A stretch of 64,000 nt of DNA from Arthrobacter sp. zg-Y1171 (GTDB lineage Bacteria > Actinomycetota > Actinomycetes > Actinomycetales > Micrococcaceae), in NCBI RefSeq assembly GCF_025244845.1, contig NZ_CP104264.1:1860001-1924000 (forward strand), given 5' to 3'. The translations under genes were made by a program, and so were the position numbers. The notes below the pieces were generated by a model, which ran no database searches, had not been told where the DNA came from, and saw only the letters and a program-made list of their open reading frames with translations. Below are positions 1 to 8,900 of this stretch, piece by piece (within the stretch, counting starts at the first letter, position 1; every line of letters starts with the position of its first letter).

Positions 1-316
1 GCTGATGCGCCTGAACCCCGAGGACCTGAATCCCTCCCCCGGACGCGAAGACTGGGCAGTGGACGGCATTGTCGCCTACTCCAAGATCTGCACGCACGTT
101 GGATGCCCTGTTGCCCTTTACGAGCAGCAGACGCACCACCTGCTGTGCCCGTGCCACCAGTCGACCTTCGATGTCACGCAGGAATGCAAAGTCATCTTCG
201 GACCGGCCGGGCACGCACTGCCGCAGCTGCCGATCGAGGTCGACAGCGAGGGCTACCTGGTCGCCCAGCGCGACTTCGAAGAACCTGTCGGACCGAGCTA
301 CTGGGAGCGTGGCTGA
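1..316 (+). CDS. qcrA: Cytochrome bc1 complex Rieske iron-sulfur subunit, C-terminal part
   Basis: This is the C-terminal end of a Rieske 2Fe-2S protein; the frame is open to the left edge, so the N-terminus and membrane anchor lie outside the window. It passes electrons from menaquinol to cytochrome c in the actinobacterial bcc-aa3 supercomplex. Both cluster-binding boxes are visible: CTHVGCP (about 89-109) and CPCHQSTF (about 146-169), each giving one Cys and one His ligand. The stop is followed two bases later by qcrB, so they are one operon; by analogy ctaE and qcrC should lie further upstream. I am sure of the family; only the true length is unknown. Confidence 0.95.
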   Translation, partial: LMRLNPEDLNPSPGREDWAVDGIVAYSKICTHVGCPVALYEQQTHHLLCPCHQSTFDVTQECKVIFGPAGHALPQLPIEVDSEGYLVAQRDFEEPVGPSYWERG

Positions 317-318
317 TC

Positions 319-2004
319 ATGAGTGTTCCCTCTGCCACGCCTTACGAGGCCAAGACCCGTCTGGGACGGGTCACCAACTTCGTTGACTCCCGCGTCAACG
401 GTTCCGGCATAGTCAAGGGGCTCGGCCGCAAGGTCTTCCCCGACCACTGGTCGTTCATGTTCGGCGAAGTTGCGCTGTACTGCTTCGTCATCCTGCTGCT
501 GACCGGAACGTTCCTGACGTTCTTCTTCGATCCGTCCATGGCGGAAACGCATTACGAAGGCAGCTACGTACCGCTTCGCGGCGTCGAAATGTCCGTGGCC
601 TACGAGTCCTCCCTGAACATCTCCTTCGATGTCCGCGGCGGCCTCTTCATGCGCCAGGTACACCACTGGTCGGCCCTGCTCTTCGTAGCAGCCGTCTCGG
701 TGCACATGCTCCGCGTGTTCTTCACCGGCGCCTTCCGCAAGCCCCGCGAACTCAACTGGGTGGTGGGCGGCGTCCTGCTGATCCTGTCCCTGGCTGCGGG
801 CTTCACCGGCTACTCCCTCCCCGATGACCTGCTCTCCGGCAACGGCCTGCGCATCATCGACGGCGTCATCAAGTCGGTCCCGGTGGTAGGAACCTACATC
901 AGCTTCTTCCTCTTCGGAGGTGAATTCCCCGGAACCGCGATTATCGGCCGCCTCTACATGCTGCACATCCTCCTGGTTCCGGCGCTGATCCTGCTGATGA
1001 TTGCCATCCACCTGTTCATGGTGGTTATCCACAAGCACACGCAGTTCCGCGGCCCCGGCCGGACCAACAACAACGTTGTCGGCTACCCGGTAGGCCCGGT
1101 CTACGCAGCGAAGGCCGGCGGCTTCTTCTTCATCGTCTTCGGCGTGATTGCGATCATCGCGGGCTTCTTCACCATCAACCCGATCTGGAACTACGGTCCC
1201 TACGATCCCTCGCCCGTGTCCGCCGGTACCCAGCCCGACTGGTACATCGGTTGGGTCGACGGCGCCCTGCGCCTGATGCCCGGATTCATCGGGGCGTTCC
1301 CGCTGGAATGGGTCATCCCGTTCCCTTGGGGCGATAACACCCTGTCGCTGAACGTGCTGCTCCCGGCCCTGGGCCCGGCAGGCCTCGTCTTCACCCTGCT
1401 CTTCGCATGGCCGTGGATCGAAGCCTGGCTGACCAAGGACAAGCGGGTCCACAACCTGCTGGACCGCCCGCGCAACGCTCCGTACCGCACCGCCGTCGGC
1501 GTTGCAGGCATCACGTTCTACTGCGTCATGTGGGCTGCTGCCAGCTCCGACCTCATCGCCACGCACTTCCACGTGTCGCTGAACGATGTGACGTACTGGC
1601 TCCGCGTCCTGTTCTTCGTCGGTCCGATCCTGGGCTTCATCATTGCCCGCCGCATCGCCCTGGCGCTGCAGCGCAAGGACCGCGAGATTGTCCTTCACGG
1701 TGTTGAGAGCGGACGTATCGTCCGTCTCCCGCACGGTGAGTACATCGAGGTGCATGAGCCGCTCGACGAGTACAAGCGCTACCGCCTGGTGGACTTTGAC
1801 TCCTACAAGGCACTCCCGGCCCAGCCGGACGCCAACGGCAAGGTCTCCCGGAAGGAGAAGCGGCGCGCGAAGCTCTCCCGCTTCTTCTTCGAGGACCGCG
1901 TTGCTCCGGTGACGCCGTCCGAGCTGGAGAACGCGCATCACCACGAATCGCCGTCCGAGGTTGCAGCCAAGGCTGACGACCAGGCATCGATCGAACAGCA
2001 CTAA
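319..2004 (+). CDS. qcrB: Cytochrome bc1 complex cytochrome b subunit
   Basis: This 561-residue membrane protein carries the two b hemes and quinone sites of complex III. Many hydrophobic helices are visible. Paired heme histidines occur around residues 114-130 (HHWSALL, VHMLRV) and 215-232 (YMLHILL, IHLFMVVIH). The Qo-site PEWY box reads PDWY at about 306-309, the form I associate with actinobacterial QcrB. A long polar C-terminal tail after about residue 450 ends in a His/Glu-rich stretch, longer than in proteobacterial cytochrome b. The ATG at 319 was chosen because it sits just after the qcrA stop; the same frame is open further upstream but there overlaps qcrA. A strong terminator follows at once. 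Confidence 0.96.
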   Translation: MSVPSATPYEAKTRLGRVTNFVDSRVNGSGIVKGLGRKVFPDHWSFMFGEVALYCFVILLLTGTFLTFFFDPSMAETHYEGSYVPLRGVEMSVAYESSLNISFDVRGGLFMRQVHHWSALLFVAAVSVHMLRVFFTGAFRKPRELNWVVGGVLLILSLAAGFTGYSLPDDLLSGNGLRIIDGVIKSVPVVGTYISFFLFGGEFPGTAIIGRLYMLHILLVPALILLMIAIHLFMVVIHKHTQFRGPGRTNNNVVGYPVGPVYAAKAGGFFFIVFGVIAIIAGFFTINPIWNYGPYDPSPVSAGTQPDWYIGWVDGALRLMPGFIGAFPLEWVIPFPWGDNTLSLNVLLPALGPAGLVFTLLFAWPWIEAWLTKDKRVHNLLDRPRNAPYRTAVGVAGITFYCVMWAAASSDLIATHFHVSLNDVTYWLRVLFFVGPILGFIIARRIALALQRKDREIVLHGVESGRIVRLPHGEYIEVHEPLDEYKRYRLVDFDSYKALPAQPDANGKVSRKEKRRAKLSRFFFEDRVAPVTPSELENAHHHESPSEVAAKADDQASIEQH

Positions 2005-2020
2005 CCGCAAGGCAGTGCAG

Positions 2021-2057
2021 AAGAGGGCCCGACCGGATCATCCGGTCGGGCCCTCTT
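2021..2057 (+). terminator. Intrinsic terminator after qcrB
   Basis: A perfect 17-bp inverted repeat (arms 2021-2037 and 2041-2057) with a 3-nt loop is followed by TCTTTTGTTTG. It begins 17 bp after the qcrB stop and closes the qcr operon. The arms begin and end in A/T runs, so it could also stop minus-strand transcripts leaving the 2103-2660 gene. Confidence 0.9.
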
Positions 2058-2102
2058 CTTTTGTTTGTCCCTCGGCAATGCGCCGGCGGGCGGATAACGC
2101 AG

Positions 2103-2660
2103 TTAGGCCAGTGTGAAGGGTCGCTTGGCCGGAAGCGGGTACCGCTGCTTCAGTGCGGAGAGGTCCGCCACGGGCGCCGATCCGATGGTGAGCTTGGTGA
2201 AGTCGAGCAGCGGATCCCGCAGCACTACCTTCAGGCCTGCAACTGCCTTGTTCACGTCCGGGACCAGGCAATAGATATTCAGCTTCCGCGGTGCGAATTC
2301 CGTGTGGTCCACCTCCCCCAGTCCCCGCCACAGGAAGTACGAGGAAATGGCCTGGGTGGCCTTGTGCTCGAGGTAGCGGTCCCGCTCGGTGCCTTCGGCG
2401 GTCTTGAGTGCGTACTGGACGATGACCCAGTGCTGGTCCGCCGGATCAATCTCCGCGTACCCCTCTTCCTCCGAGGTGACGGCAAAGGCGTGCAGCAGGC
2501 CCTCCGCGGCTTCCGGTGCCACCTCTTGGACCTTGGCCGAGCCTTCGTAGCCCACGGGTCCGGAGGAAAGCATCAGCTGCCCTTCGTCCTCGTCATAGAG
2601 CGCCTCACGGAAGTGGAGCACCCCCGCCTCGTCGCGCTTGTACATCCGAATAGTGACCAT
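2103..2660 (-). CDS. Conserved hypothetical protein, 185 aa
   Basis: I do not recognise a named family. The protein is soluble, acidic and compact, with no signal peptide or membrane segment. It starts MVTIRMYKRDEAG and has a central stretch of aromatic and charged residues (DQHWVIVQYAL) that could form a beta sheet. The ATG at 2660 is preceded by a usable purine-rich ribosome site (GGAAGAGGA). It lies 62 bp downstream of a GntR-type regulator on the same strand and may be cotranscribed with it. High-GC third positions match the neighbours, so I take it as a real gene of unknown role. Confidence 0.75.
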   Translation of the reverse strand: MVTIRMYKRDEAGVLHFREALYDEDEGQLMLSSGPVGYEGSAKVQEVAPEAAEGLLHAFAVTSEEEGYAEIDPADQHWVIVQYALKTAEGTERDRYLEHKATQAISSYFLWRGLGEVDHTEFAPRKLNIYCLVPDVNKAVAGLKVVLRDPLLDFTKLTIGSAPVADLSALKQRYPLPAKRPFTLA

Positions 2661-2722
2661 CGTGGTGTTCCTCTTCCTGCTGTGGGGTCTTGGCGGGGGC
2701 TGCGAGCCCCCCTGGTCGGCGC

Positions 2723-3520
2723 TCAGGCGTGCGGGCGCCGGCGTGGGTGGTAAGAACGTGGGGTGCGGACTCCGGGCCGCTGCAACGGCACCCAGAGCTT
2801 GTAACGGTCCGCCCGGTAGTAGGACACCGAATAGTCGACCATCGCCCGCGAGACATAGGCGTGGCGCTGGATCTTCAGCACCGGTGCTCCGAGCTCAACG
2901 TTGAGCAGGCGGGCGATGGAGGCCGAGGCGGCCGTTGCCTCAATGGTGTCCTCGCCCCACTCCATCACCAGGCCGTACCGTTCGCTCAGCACGTTGTAGA
3001 GGGACGTCGGCGGCTCTTCCTCGAGAATCCCGGGCACGTAGTGTGCGGGGATAAAGTTCTCATCGACGCTCATCGGTTCGCCGTCCGCCAGCAGCTGCCG
3101 CCGGAACCGCACGACGGGCTGGCCCGGCTCGATCTGGAGTTCACGCGCCACCAGCTGCGAGGCGCCGATCTGCTCGAAACTCAGGACGTGTGCGTCAGGG
3201 ACCATGCCGCGGCGGTGCATTTCCTCGGAGTACGAGGTCAGCTGAACCTGCAGGTCCATCTTCGTCCGTGCCACGAAGGTCCCCAGCCCGACGACGCGCT
3301 CAAGCACGCCGTCCGCCACCAGGGCATCCACGGCCTGGCGGATGGTCATGCGGGCTACGGAGAAGTGTTCGGAGAGCTCGCGCTCCGACGGAATGATCTC
3401 CCCTGCCCCGGCATGGGTTTCCACGAAGCGGCGGAGGATGCCTTGGAGCTGTAAGTGCTTGGCGACGCCCGTGCCGGGATCGATGCCCTCGGTTATCAGG
3501 CGCAGCCGGTGATTGCTCAC
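2723..3520 (-). CDS. GntR-family (HutC/UTRA type) transcriptional regulator
   Basis: This 265-residue protein has an N-terminal winged helix (about residues 20-90), with the GntR signatures IPSERELSEHFSVARMTIRQ and GLGTFVAR. A UTRA-type effector domain follows (about 100-245). That architecture fits HutC/DasR/NagR regulators, which bind sugars or amino-acid derivatives and repress or activate uptake genes. The neighbouring genes are respiratory, and the only plausible cotranscribed partner is the uncharacterised gene downstream, so the effector cannot be inferred. The start is a GTG with no clear ribosome site; an internal start a few codons later is possible without damaging the DNA-binding domain. 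Confidence 0.9.
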   Translation of the reverse strand: MSNHRLRLITEGIDPGTGVAKHLQLQGILRRFVETHAGAGEIIPSERELSEHFSVARMTIRQAVDALVADGVLERVVGLGTFVARTKMDLQVQLTSYSEEMHRRGMVPDAHVLSFEQIGASQLVARELQIEPGQPVVRFRRQLLADGEPMSVDENFIPAHYVPGILEEEPPTSLYNVLSERYGLVMEWGEDTIEATAASASIARLLNVELGAPVLKIQRHAYVSRAMVDYSVSYYRADRYKLWVPLQRPGVRTPRSYHPRRRPHA

Positions 3521-3671
3521 CCGCGGTATCCCGAGCGAATGAACGGACCCGTAACGTGCATGTATCTATTCCGCCCCTCCGGCTGGGAAAACTGCTGCCG
3601 TCTAAGGATACCGGCATCCCGCACCGCCCCTCCCCTGCCGCGCTCCTTGTCCTGCCGCGGCAGGCCAAGGC

Positions 3672-3713
3672 AAAAAGGAAGGACCCGCAGTCTCCTGCGG
3701 GTCCTTCCTTTTT
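3672..3713 (-). terminator. Intrinsic terminator of the ctaCDF operon
   Basis: A perfect 19-bp inverted repeat (3672-3690 with 3695-3713) closes a 4-nt loop. On the minus strand it ends in a run of five Us, 19 bp after the ctaF stop. The plus strand also ends in T6, so it can work both ways. Confidence 0.92.
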
Positions 3714-3731
3714 TATGCTTTTATGCGGTCC

Positions 3732-4133
3732 CTAGTGGGCGTGGTTTCCGCGGCTGTATTCGAATACCCAGCCAACCAGTGCGACAACGGCCAGGCCGGC
3801 GCCGATGTAAAGGATCCACCAGCCTACTGCCATGCCCAGGAAGCCGATAGCGGCAGAGGCACCCAGCAGCAGCGGCCACCAGCTCCACGGGCTGAAGAAG
3901 CCCTGCTCGCCGGATCCTTCGTGGATCTCGGCGTCCAGGCGGTCCTCGGGCCGGGGGCCGACGCGCTTGCCGGTGAAGCCGATGTAGTAGGCGATCATGC
4001 CGGACATGCCGCCGGTGAGGAAGAGCGCCAGGTAACCGACGGGCTCCATCCAATCCACCATGTAGCCGTAGACAACACCGACGACGATGAAGAACGGCGT
4101 CATGTAAGCGAAGAGCTTAGTCTCAACCTTCAT
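3732..4133 (-). CDS. ctaF: Cytochrome c oxidase subunit IV (actinobacterial CtaF)
   Basis: This 133-residue small subunit belongs to the aa3 oxidase and is found in actinobacteria. Four hydrophobic segments are visible, roughly residues 6-26, 31-53, 84-105 and 107-125, with a short charged loop containing GPRPEDRLDAEIHEG between pairs. Its ATG overlaps the ctaD stop by one base (TAATG on the minus strand), which implies translational coupling. It is the last gene of ctaC-ctaD-ctaF and is followed by a strong terminator. Family and length match well; the subunit is structural and has no catalytic residues. Confidence 0.93.
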   Translation of the reverse strand: MKVETKLFAYMTPFFIVVGVVYGYMVDWMEPVGYLALFLTGGMSGMIAYYIGFTGKRVGPRPEDRLDAEIHEGSGEQGFFSPWSWWPLLLGASAAIGFLGMAVGWWILYIGAGLAVVALVGWVFEYSRGNHAH

Positions 4134-5857
4134 TAGACTTTTTCCTTCCGGTCGCCGGGGCCGAATACCTTGGCAGCGGCGGAATCGTCAGTGACGTGCT
4201 GCTGCAGCTCGGGGTGGTGCAGGTCCAGTGCCGGACGCTCGGAACGGATCCGGGGCAGCGAGGTGAAGTTGTGGCGCGGCGGCGGGCAGGAAGTTGCCCA
4301 CTCGAGCGAGCCACCGAAGCCCCAGGGGTCATCCACTTCAACCTTCTTGCCGTGGCGCCAGGTGATGTACACGTTCCAGAAGAACGGGATCATCGAGGCA
4401 CCCAGGACGAAGGAGGCGATGGTGGAGAACTGGTTCATCGCGGTGAAGTTGTCTTCCACCAGGTAATCGGCGTAGCGGCGCGGCATACCCAGGACACCCA
4501 GCCAGTGCTGGATGAGGAAGGTGCCGTGGAAGCCGATGAACAGGAGCCAGAAGTGGATCTTGCCCAGGCGTTCGTTGAGCATCTTGCCGGTCCACTTGGG
4601 CCACCAGAAGTAGAAGCCTGCGAACATTGCAAACACCACGGTACCGAAGATGACGTAGTGGAAGTGCGCCACCACGAAGTACGTATCCGAGACGTGGAAG
4701 TCCAGCGGCGGGGAGGACAGGATGATGCCGGTCAGGCCGCCGAAGAGGAACGTAATGAGGAAGCCGATGCTCCAGAGCATGGGGGTCTCGAAGGTAATGG
4801 ACCCCCGCCACATGGTGCCGATCCAGTTGAAGAACTTCACGCCCGTAGGCACCGCGATCAACATCGTCATGAAGGCGAAGAACGGCAGCATGACTGCGCC
4901 GGTCACGTACATGTGGTGCGCCCAGACCGTCACCGACAGTGCGGCGATGGCGATGGTCGCGTAGACCAGGCCCTTGTAGCCGAAGATCGGCTTGCGGCTG
5001 AAGACCGGGAAGATCTCGGACACGATGCCGAAGAACGGCAGCGCGATGATGTAGACCTCGGGGTGGCCGAAGAACCAGAACAGGTGCTGCCACAGGATGG
5101 CGCCGCCGCGTTCCGGATCGAAGATGTGAGCTCCGAAGCGCCGGTCGGCGCCGAGGGCGAACAGTGCAGCGGCCAGGGGCGGGAACGCCATCAGGACCAG
5201 GATGGCCGTCACGAGGGTGTTCCAGGTGAAGATCGGCATCCGCCACATGGTCATGCCCGGGGCACGCATGCAGATGATGGTGGTGATGAAGTTGACGGCA
5301 CCAAGGATGGTGCCGAAGCCGGACAGTGCCAGGCCGAAGACCCAGAGGTCTCCGCCCACGCCCGGAGAGAAAGTGGTGCTGGAGAGCGGGGTGTACGCAA
5401 ACCAGCCGAAGGACGCAGCGCCCTGCGGCGTAATGAAGCCGGCAACGGCAATGGTGCTGCCGAAGAGGAAGAACCAGAACGCCAGGGCGTTCAGCCGCGG
5501 GAACGCGACATCCGGTGCGCCGATCTGCAGGGGCATGATGACGTTCGCGAAGCCGGAGAACAGCGGGGTGGCGAACATCAGGAGCATCACGGTGCCGTGC
5601 ATCGTGAAGAGCTGGTTGTACTGGTCCTTGGTCTGCAGGATCTGCATACCGGGCTCAAACAGCTCCGCGCGGATGACCAGGGCCATCACGCCGGCGAGGC
5701 AGAAGAAGATAAACGAGGCGATCAGGTACATGTACCCGATGGTCTTGTGGTCAGTGGACGTGATCCAGCTGACAACGATTCGTCCCTTGGAGACGGGTAC
5801 TACGCGAGGCGCAACCCTGGTGCCGGAATCTTCCGAAGTGTATTCGAGAGTAGTCAT
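4133..5857 (-). CDS. ctaD: Cytochrome c oxidase subunit I
   Basis: This 574-residue heme-copper oxidase core holds heme a, heme a3 and CuB and reduces oxygen while pumping protons. Visible hallmarks are the N-terminal [11 protein letters not shown], the CuB/Tyr box [11 protein letters not shown] near residue 266, the HH pair in [10 protein letters not shown], and [11 protein letters not shown] with the heme a3 and heme a histidines. About twelve membrane helices are present. The cytoplasmic tail carries [19 protein letters not shown], typical of actinobacterial CtaD. It starts 8 bp after ctaC stops and overlaps ctaF by one base. No unusual substitutions were noticed. Confidence 0.97.
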   Translation of the reverse strand: MTTLEYTSEDSGTRVAPRVVPVSKGRIVVSWITSTDHKTIGYMYLIASFIFFCLAGVMALVIRAELFEPGMQILQTKDQYNQLFTMHGTVMLLMFATPLFSGFANVIMPLQIGAPDVAFPRLNALAFWFFLFGSTIAVAGFITPQGAASFGWFAYTPLSSTTFSPGVGGDLWVFGLALSGFGTILGAVNFITTIICMRAPGMTMWRMPIFTWNTLVTAILVLMAFPPLAAALFALGADRRFGAHIFDPERGGAILWQHLFWFFGHPEVYIIALPFFGIVSEIFPVFSRKPIFGYKGLVYATIAIAALSVTVWAHHMYVTGAVMLPFFAFMTMLIAVPTGVKFFNWIGTMWRGSITFETPMLWSIGFLITFLFGGLTGIILSSPPLDFHVSDTYFVVAHFHYVIFGTVVFAMFAGFYFWWPKWTGKMLNERLGKIHFWLLFIGFHGTFLIQHWLGVLGMPRRYADYLVEDNFTAMNQFSTIASFVLGASMIPFFWNVYITWRHGKKVEVDDPWGFGGSLEWATSCPPPRHNFTSLPRIRSERPALDLHHPELQQHVTDDSAAAKVFGPGDRKEKV

Positions 5858-5865
5858 GACGTCAC

Positions 5866-6723
5866 CTACTTCCTAACTTCGCTAGATTCTGAGTTGTACT
5901 GGCGGTCGTAGTCCCCGTCGACCTGCCCGCTGGGCAGGGTCTCTACGTAGTCGTTGTAGGCCTCTTCGGTGACAACCTCGACGTTGAAGAGCATTTCGGA
6001 GTGGTACTCACCGCAAAGCTCGGCGCACTTACCGTCGAAGGTGCCGGTCTTGCCGGTTTCGAGGGTGATGACGTTGGTGCGGCCGGGGTAGACGTCCATC
6101 TTCTGCAGGAATGCAGGCACCCAGAAGGAGTGCTGGACGTCGCGGGTGTTCAGCTGCAGCTCGATGGTCTTGTCGACGGGGAGCACCAGCGTGGGGAACT
6201 CATCCTGGTCGACTTCCTGGCCGTCAAGGTTGACCTGAACGCCCTGGTAGTACTTGTCTTCGTTGACATAGTTGAAGTCCCAGGACCACTGCTTGGCGCG
6301 CACATCAATAATGACCCGGTCCGGGTCATCGCTGGTTGCATTGATCGCCTTGATGTCCTGGTTGGTGAAGTAGAACAACACCAGAACCATGAACAGCGGC
6401 ACAGCCGTGTAGAAAATCTCCAGCGGCAGGTTGTAGCTGAGCTGGCGCGGGTACCCGGTCTCGTTCTTGCGACGGCGGTAGGCAACCATGCACCACAGGA
6501 TCAAAGCCCAGGTGAGGATACCAACAGCCAAGGCAGCGATCCACGAGTTGACCCAAAGGTCAATGATCCGGCCGGTGTGGTTAGTGGTGTCGCGGTCCGT
6601 CGGCAACCAGCCCGTTTGAGCCTCCGATGAACACCCCGATAAAAACAACGCGCCGGCCGACGTTACGGCTGAGATCTTTAAGATCCTGGCGCGTCGGCTG
6701 CTGGTTCGGTCCTGCGAACTCAC
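5866..6723 (-). CDS. ctaC: Cytochrome c oxidase subunit II
   Basis: This 285-residue subunit receives electrons from cytochrome c through the binuclear CuA centre. It has a lipoprotein signal with lipobox LSGC (Cys31), two membrane helices (about 54-78 and 100-122), and a periplasm-side cupredoxin domain. The CuA box [12 protein letters not shown] lies at about 233-244 with all ligands in place (C-x3-C-x3-H-x2-M). The start is GTG at 6723 with a good ribosome site (AGGAAGGG) 8-9 nt upstream. It is the first gene of ctaCDF; the 182 bp before it should hold the promoter, but I could not pick one hexamer with confidence. Confidence 0.96.
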   Translation of the reverse strand: MSSQDRTSSRRARILKISAVTSAGALFLSGCSSEAQTGWLPTDRDTTNHTGRIIDLWVNSWIAALAVGILTWALILWCMVAYRRRKNETGYPRQLSYNLPLEIFYTAVPLFMVLVLFYFTNQDIKAINATSDDPDRVIIDVRAKQWSWDFNYVNEDKYYQGVQVNLDGQEVDQDEFPTLVLPVDKTIELQLNTRDVQHSFWVPAFLQKMDVYPGRTNVITLETGKTGTFDGKCAELCGEYHSEMLFNVEVVTEEAYNDYVETLPSGQVDGDYDRQYNSESSEVRK

Positions 6724-6905
6724 AGACGGCCCTTCCTCTTGTTGCGTGCAAGTGCTGTCCGCACGGGGACAAAAAAGTTCCCGGTTACGGACATTAGTTT
6801 TACTACTACGTGTAGAGCTTACCCGTACGCGCGGCGATCCAGTGACAGATCACCGCCGCGCCGGGCGTTTAATGCTCCTGTTACGGGCCGCCGCAGCCTT
6901 GGCTC

Positions 6906-7286
6906 CTAGTGGAAGGAATCTCCACAGGCGCATGAGCCGCCGGCATTGGGGTTGTCGATGGTGAACCCCTGCTTCGAGATGGTGTCCTCGAAGTCGATCG
7001 ACGCGCCGGACAGGTAGGGAACGCTCATCTTGTCCACGATGACCTCGACGCCGTCGAAGTCACGGACGGCGTCGCCGTCGAGGACGCGTTCGTCGAAGTA
7101 GAGCTGGTAGATGAGTCCCGAGCAGCCTCCGGGCTGGACTGCCACACGGAGACGGAGGTCGGTGCGGCCTTCCTGCTCCAGCAGGCTGCGGACCTTCTGT
7201 GCTGCTACATCCGACAGCAGTACTTCGTGTACGGGCAGCTCGGCCTCTGCTGCGGCGGTCTTGTTTTCGCTGGTGGAAACGCTCAT
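6906..7286 (-). CDS. erpA: HesB/IscA-family iron-sulfur cluster insertion protein, ErpA-like
   Basis: This is a 126-residue A-type Fe-S carrier that delivers clusters to apoproteins. The three conserved cysteines are present: Cys55 (QPGGCSG) and Cys119 and Cys121 (GGSCACGDSFH at the C-terminus). The first 22 residues are an Ala/Glu-rich extension. The ATG has a purine-rich ribosome site (GGAAAGAGAG). It stands beside the cytochrome oxidase operon, which fits a maturation role for the Rieske protein and other respiratory enzymes, but no overlap ties it to ctaC. ErpA and IscA cannot be separated by sequence alone; ErpA is the usual actinobacterial label. Confidence 0.9.
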   Translation of the reverse strand: MSVSTSENKTAAAEAELPVHEVLLSDVAAQKVRSLLEQEGRTDLRLRVAVQPGGCSGLIYQLYFDERVLDGDAVRDFDGVEVIVDKMSVPYLSGASIDFEDTISKQGFTIDNPNAGGSCACGDSFH

Positions 7287-7393
7287 AGTTTCTCTCTTTC
7301 CTCAGCTGGTCTTTCCGCGTGCACGCCTTGAATCGCCTGCCGCGGGCCGGACCAGTGTCTCAATGGTACGTCTGCTCACCCCCAACGATCTAA

Positions 7394-7431
7394 CAGGTGC
7401 CGGGCCTAAAAGAATTCCCGCCCGGCACCTG
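7394..7431 (-). terminator. Hairpin downstream of the M20 peptidase gene
   Basis: A perfect 12-bp stem (7394-7405 with 7420-7431) and a 14-nt AT-rich loop lie 16 bp past the peptidase stop. On plus it is followed by CTTTT; on minus only by TTAGAT. It probably terminates the peptidase transcript, with no classic U tract on that strand. Confidence 0.65.
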
Positions 7432-7446
7432 CTTTTGTCCTGTTTC

Positions 7447-8862
7447 CTAGCCGGCAACGGCGCCAAGGCGGGCAAGGAGCAGCGCTTCGGCCAGGATCGC
7501 GTTCCGGAAGTCGCCCAGGTCCAGCGACTCGTTGGCGCTGTGGGCGCGGGAATCCGGATCTTCGACGCCGGTGATCAGGATCTGCGCCTCCGGGAACAGT
7601 TCCACGAGGTCCGAAATGAACGGGATGGATCCGCCCATGCCCGATTCCACCGGCTGCACCCCCCACGCCCGTTCCAGGGCCCACAGCGCGGTGCGTGCGG
7701 CGCTGGCGCTGGTGTCGGTAGCGAAGGCATTGCCCTGCTCCCCCGGCGTGAAGGTGACCTTGGCACCGAAGGGAGCGTGGGCCTGGACGTGCGCCTCGAC
7801 GGCTGCCATGGCTTCCTCCGGGCTCTGCCCGGGGGCCAGGCGCAGGCTGAACTTCGCGCGGGCCTTCGGCTGGATGGTGTTGGAGGACATCGCCACGGTC
7901 GGCACATCTATGCCGATGATCGACAGGGCGGGCTTGGTCCACAGCCGGGAGGCAATGGAGCCCGTTCCGGCGAGCCGGACGCCGTCGAGCAGCGACGAAT
8001 CGGCACGGAAGTCCGTTTCGGGGTAGTCCACTGCGGCGTCGTCGCCGGACACGAGTCCGGCGATGGCAACGTCACCGGCGTCGTCATGGAAGGTCGCAAT
8101 CAACCGGGCCAGCAGGGTGGGCGCGTCCAGCACCGGACCGCCGAACATCCCCGAGTGCACGGCGTGGTCCAGCACCTGGACCTCGACCGTGCCGTCCACC
8201 AGCCCGCGCAGGCTCGTGGTGAGCGCCGGTACGCCTACCTTCCAGTTGCCCGAATCGGCCACCACAATGACGTCGGCGCGCAGCAGGTCCTGGTAGGTCT
8301 CCAGGAAGGTGCGGAAGGTCGGGGACCCGGCTTCTTCCTCACCTTCGATGAACAGGGTGACGCCGACGCCGGACTCCTCCCCCAGGACGTCTTCCAGGGC
8401 ACGCAGCGCACCGATATGCGCCATGATGCCGGCCTTGTCATCAGCGGCGCCGCGGCCGTAGAGCCGTCCGTTGCGCTCTTCGGCGGTGAACGGGTCGGAC
8501 TCCCAGAGGTCCGGGTCCCCGGGCGGCTGGACATCGTGGTGGGCGTACAGCAGAACGGTGGGCGCGCCGGCCCGGGCGGGACGGCGGGCGACGACGGCGG
8601 GGCCGCCGGGCGTGCCGTTGTTGTCCACGCGCAGCACCTGGACGTCTTCGATGCCGGCTTCGCGGACCAACTCGGCGACGGCGGCGGCACTGCGGTTGAG
8701 GTGCTCGGGATCAAAGGAGTCCCACGCGATGCCCGGAATGCTCACCAGGGACTTGAGCTGCTCGACGGTCCGCGGGAAATCCGCGGCCACGCTGGCACGG
8801 AGGGCGTCTTCGTGGACGTCCGCGGATGAGGGATTTGCGTCTGGAGTGGGGTTGGAAGTCAT
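7447..8862 (-). CDS. M20-family dipeptidase / zinc metallopeptidase
   Basis: This 471-residue enzyme belongs to the ArgE/DapE/CPG2 superfamily and resembles dipeptidases that use two metal ions. Motifs in order: VLLYAHHDVQPPG with the first His/Asp ligands (about 102-114), the bridging region GAADDKAGIMAHI (about 137-149), and the catalytic pair EGEEEAGS (about 171-178). A dimerisation lid domain lies in the middle and the C-terminus ends with the typical GAEDP/H-type segment (HSANESLDLGDFR). The frame is open further upstream, but ATG 8862 sits 7 nt after TAGGGT and gives the family's normal N-terminus. The natural substrate is probably small peptides. Confidence 0.93.
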   Translation of the reverse strand: MTSNPTPDANPSSADVHEDALRASVAADFPRTVEQLKSLVSIPGIAWDSFDPEHLNRSAAAVAELVREAGIEDVQVLRVDNNGTPGGPAVVARRPARAGAPTVLLYAHHDVQPPGDPDLWESDPFTAEERNGRLYGRGAADDKAGIMAHIGALRALEDVLGEESGVGVTLFIEGEEEAGSPTFRTFLETYQDLLRADVIVVADSGNWKVGVPALTTSLRGLVDGTVEVQVLDHAVHSGMFGGPVLDAPTLLARLIATFHDDAGDVAIAGLVSGDDAAVDYPETDFRADSSLLDGVRLAGTGSIASRLWTKPALSIIGIDVPTVAMSSNTIQPKARAKFSLRLAPGQSPEEAMAAVEAHVQAHAPFGAKVTFTPGEQGNAFATDTSASAARTALWALERAWGVQPVESGMGGSIPFISDLVELFPEAQILITGVEDPDSRAHSANESLDLGDFRNAILAEALLLARLGAVAG

Positions 8863-8869
8863 AGCCAAA

Positions 8870-8894
8870 ACCCTACAATCTTTCACGGTATCCT
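8870..8894. promoter_or_regulatory. Interleaved divergent leaderless promoters
   Basis: On the minus strand TAGGGT (8870-8875) is 7 nt before the ATG of the M20 peptidase. On the plus strand TATCCT (8889-8894) is 6 nt before the GTG of the DUF3043 gene. Actinobacterial -10 boxes follow TANNNT with the start point about 7 nt later, so both transcripts should begin at their start codons. With only 38 bp between genes, each promoter's -35 region falls over the other's -10. The -35 hexamers are poor on both sides. Confidence 0.6.
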
Positions 8895-8900
8895 TGGGAT

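Noticed and set aside
298..2010. 570-codon open frame antisense to qcrB
   Set aside because: High GC leaves antisense frames open. Its product is acidic and repetitive with no domain, while qcrB is certain.
4196..5911. 571-codon frame antisense to ctaD
   Set aside because: Shadow of a conserved gene; the translation is low-complexity Glu/Asp/Arg/Gly.
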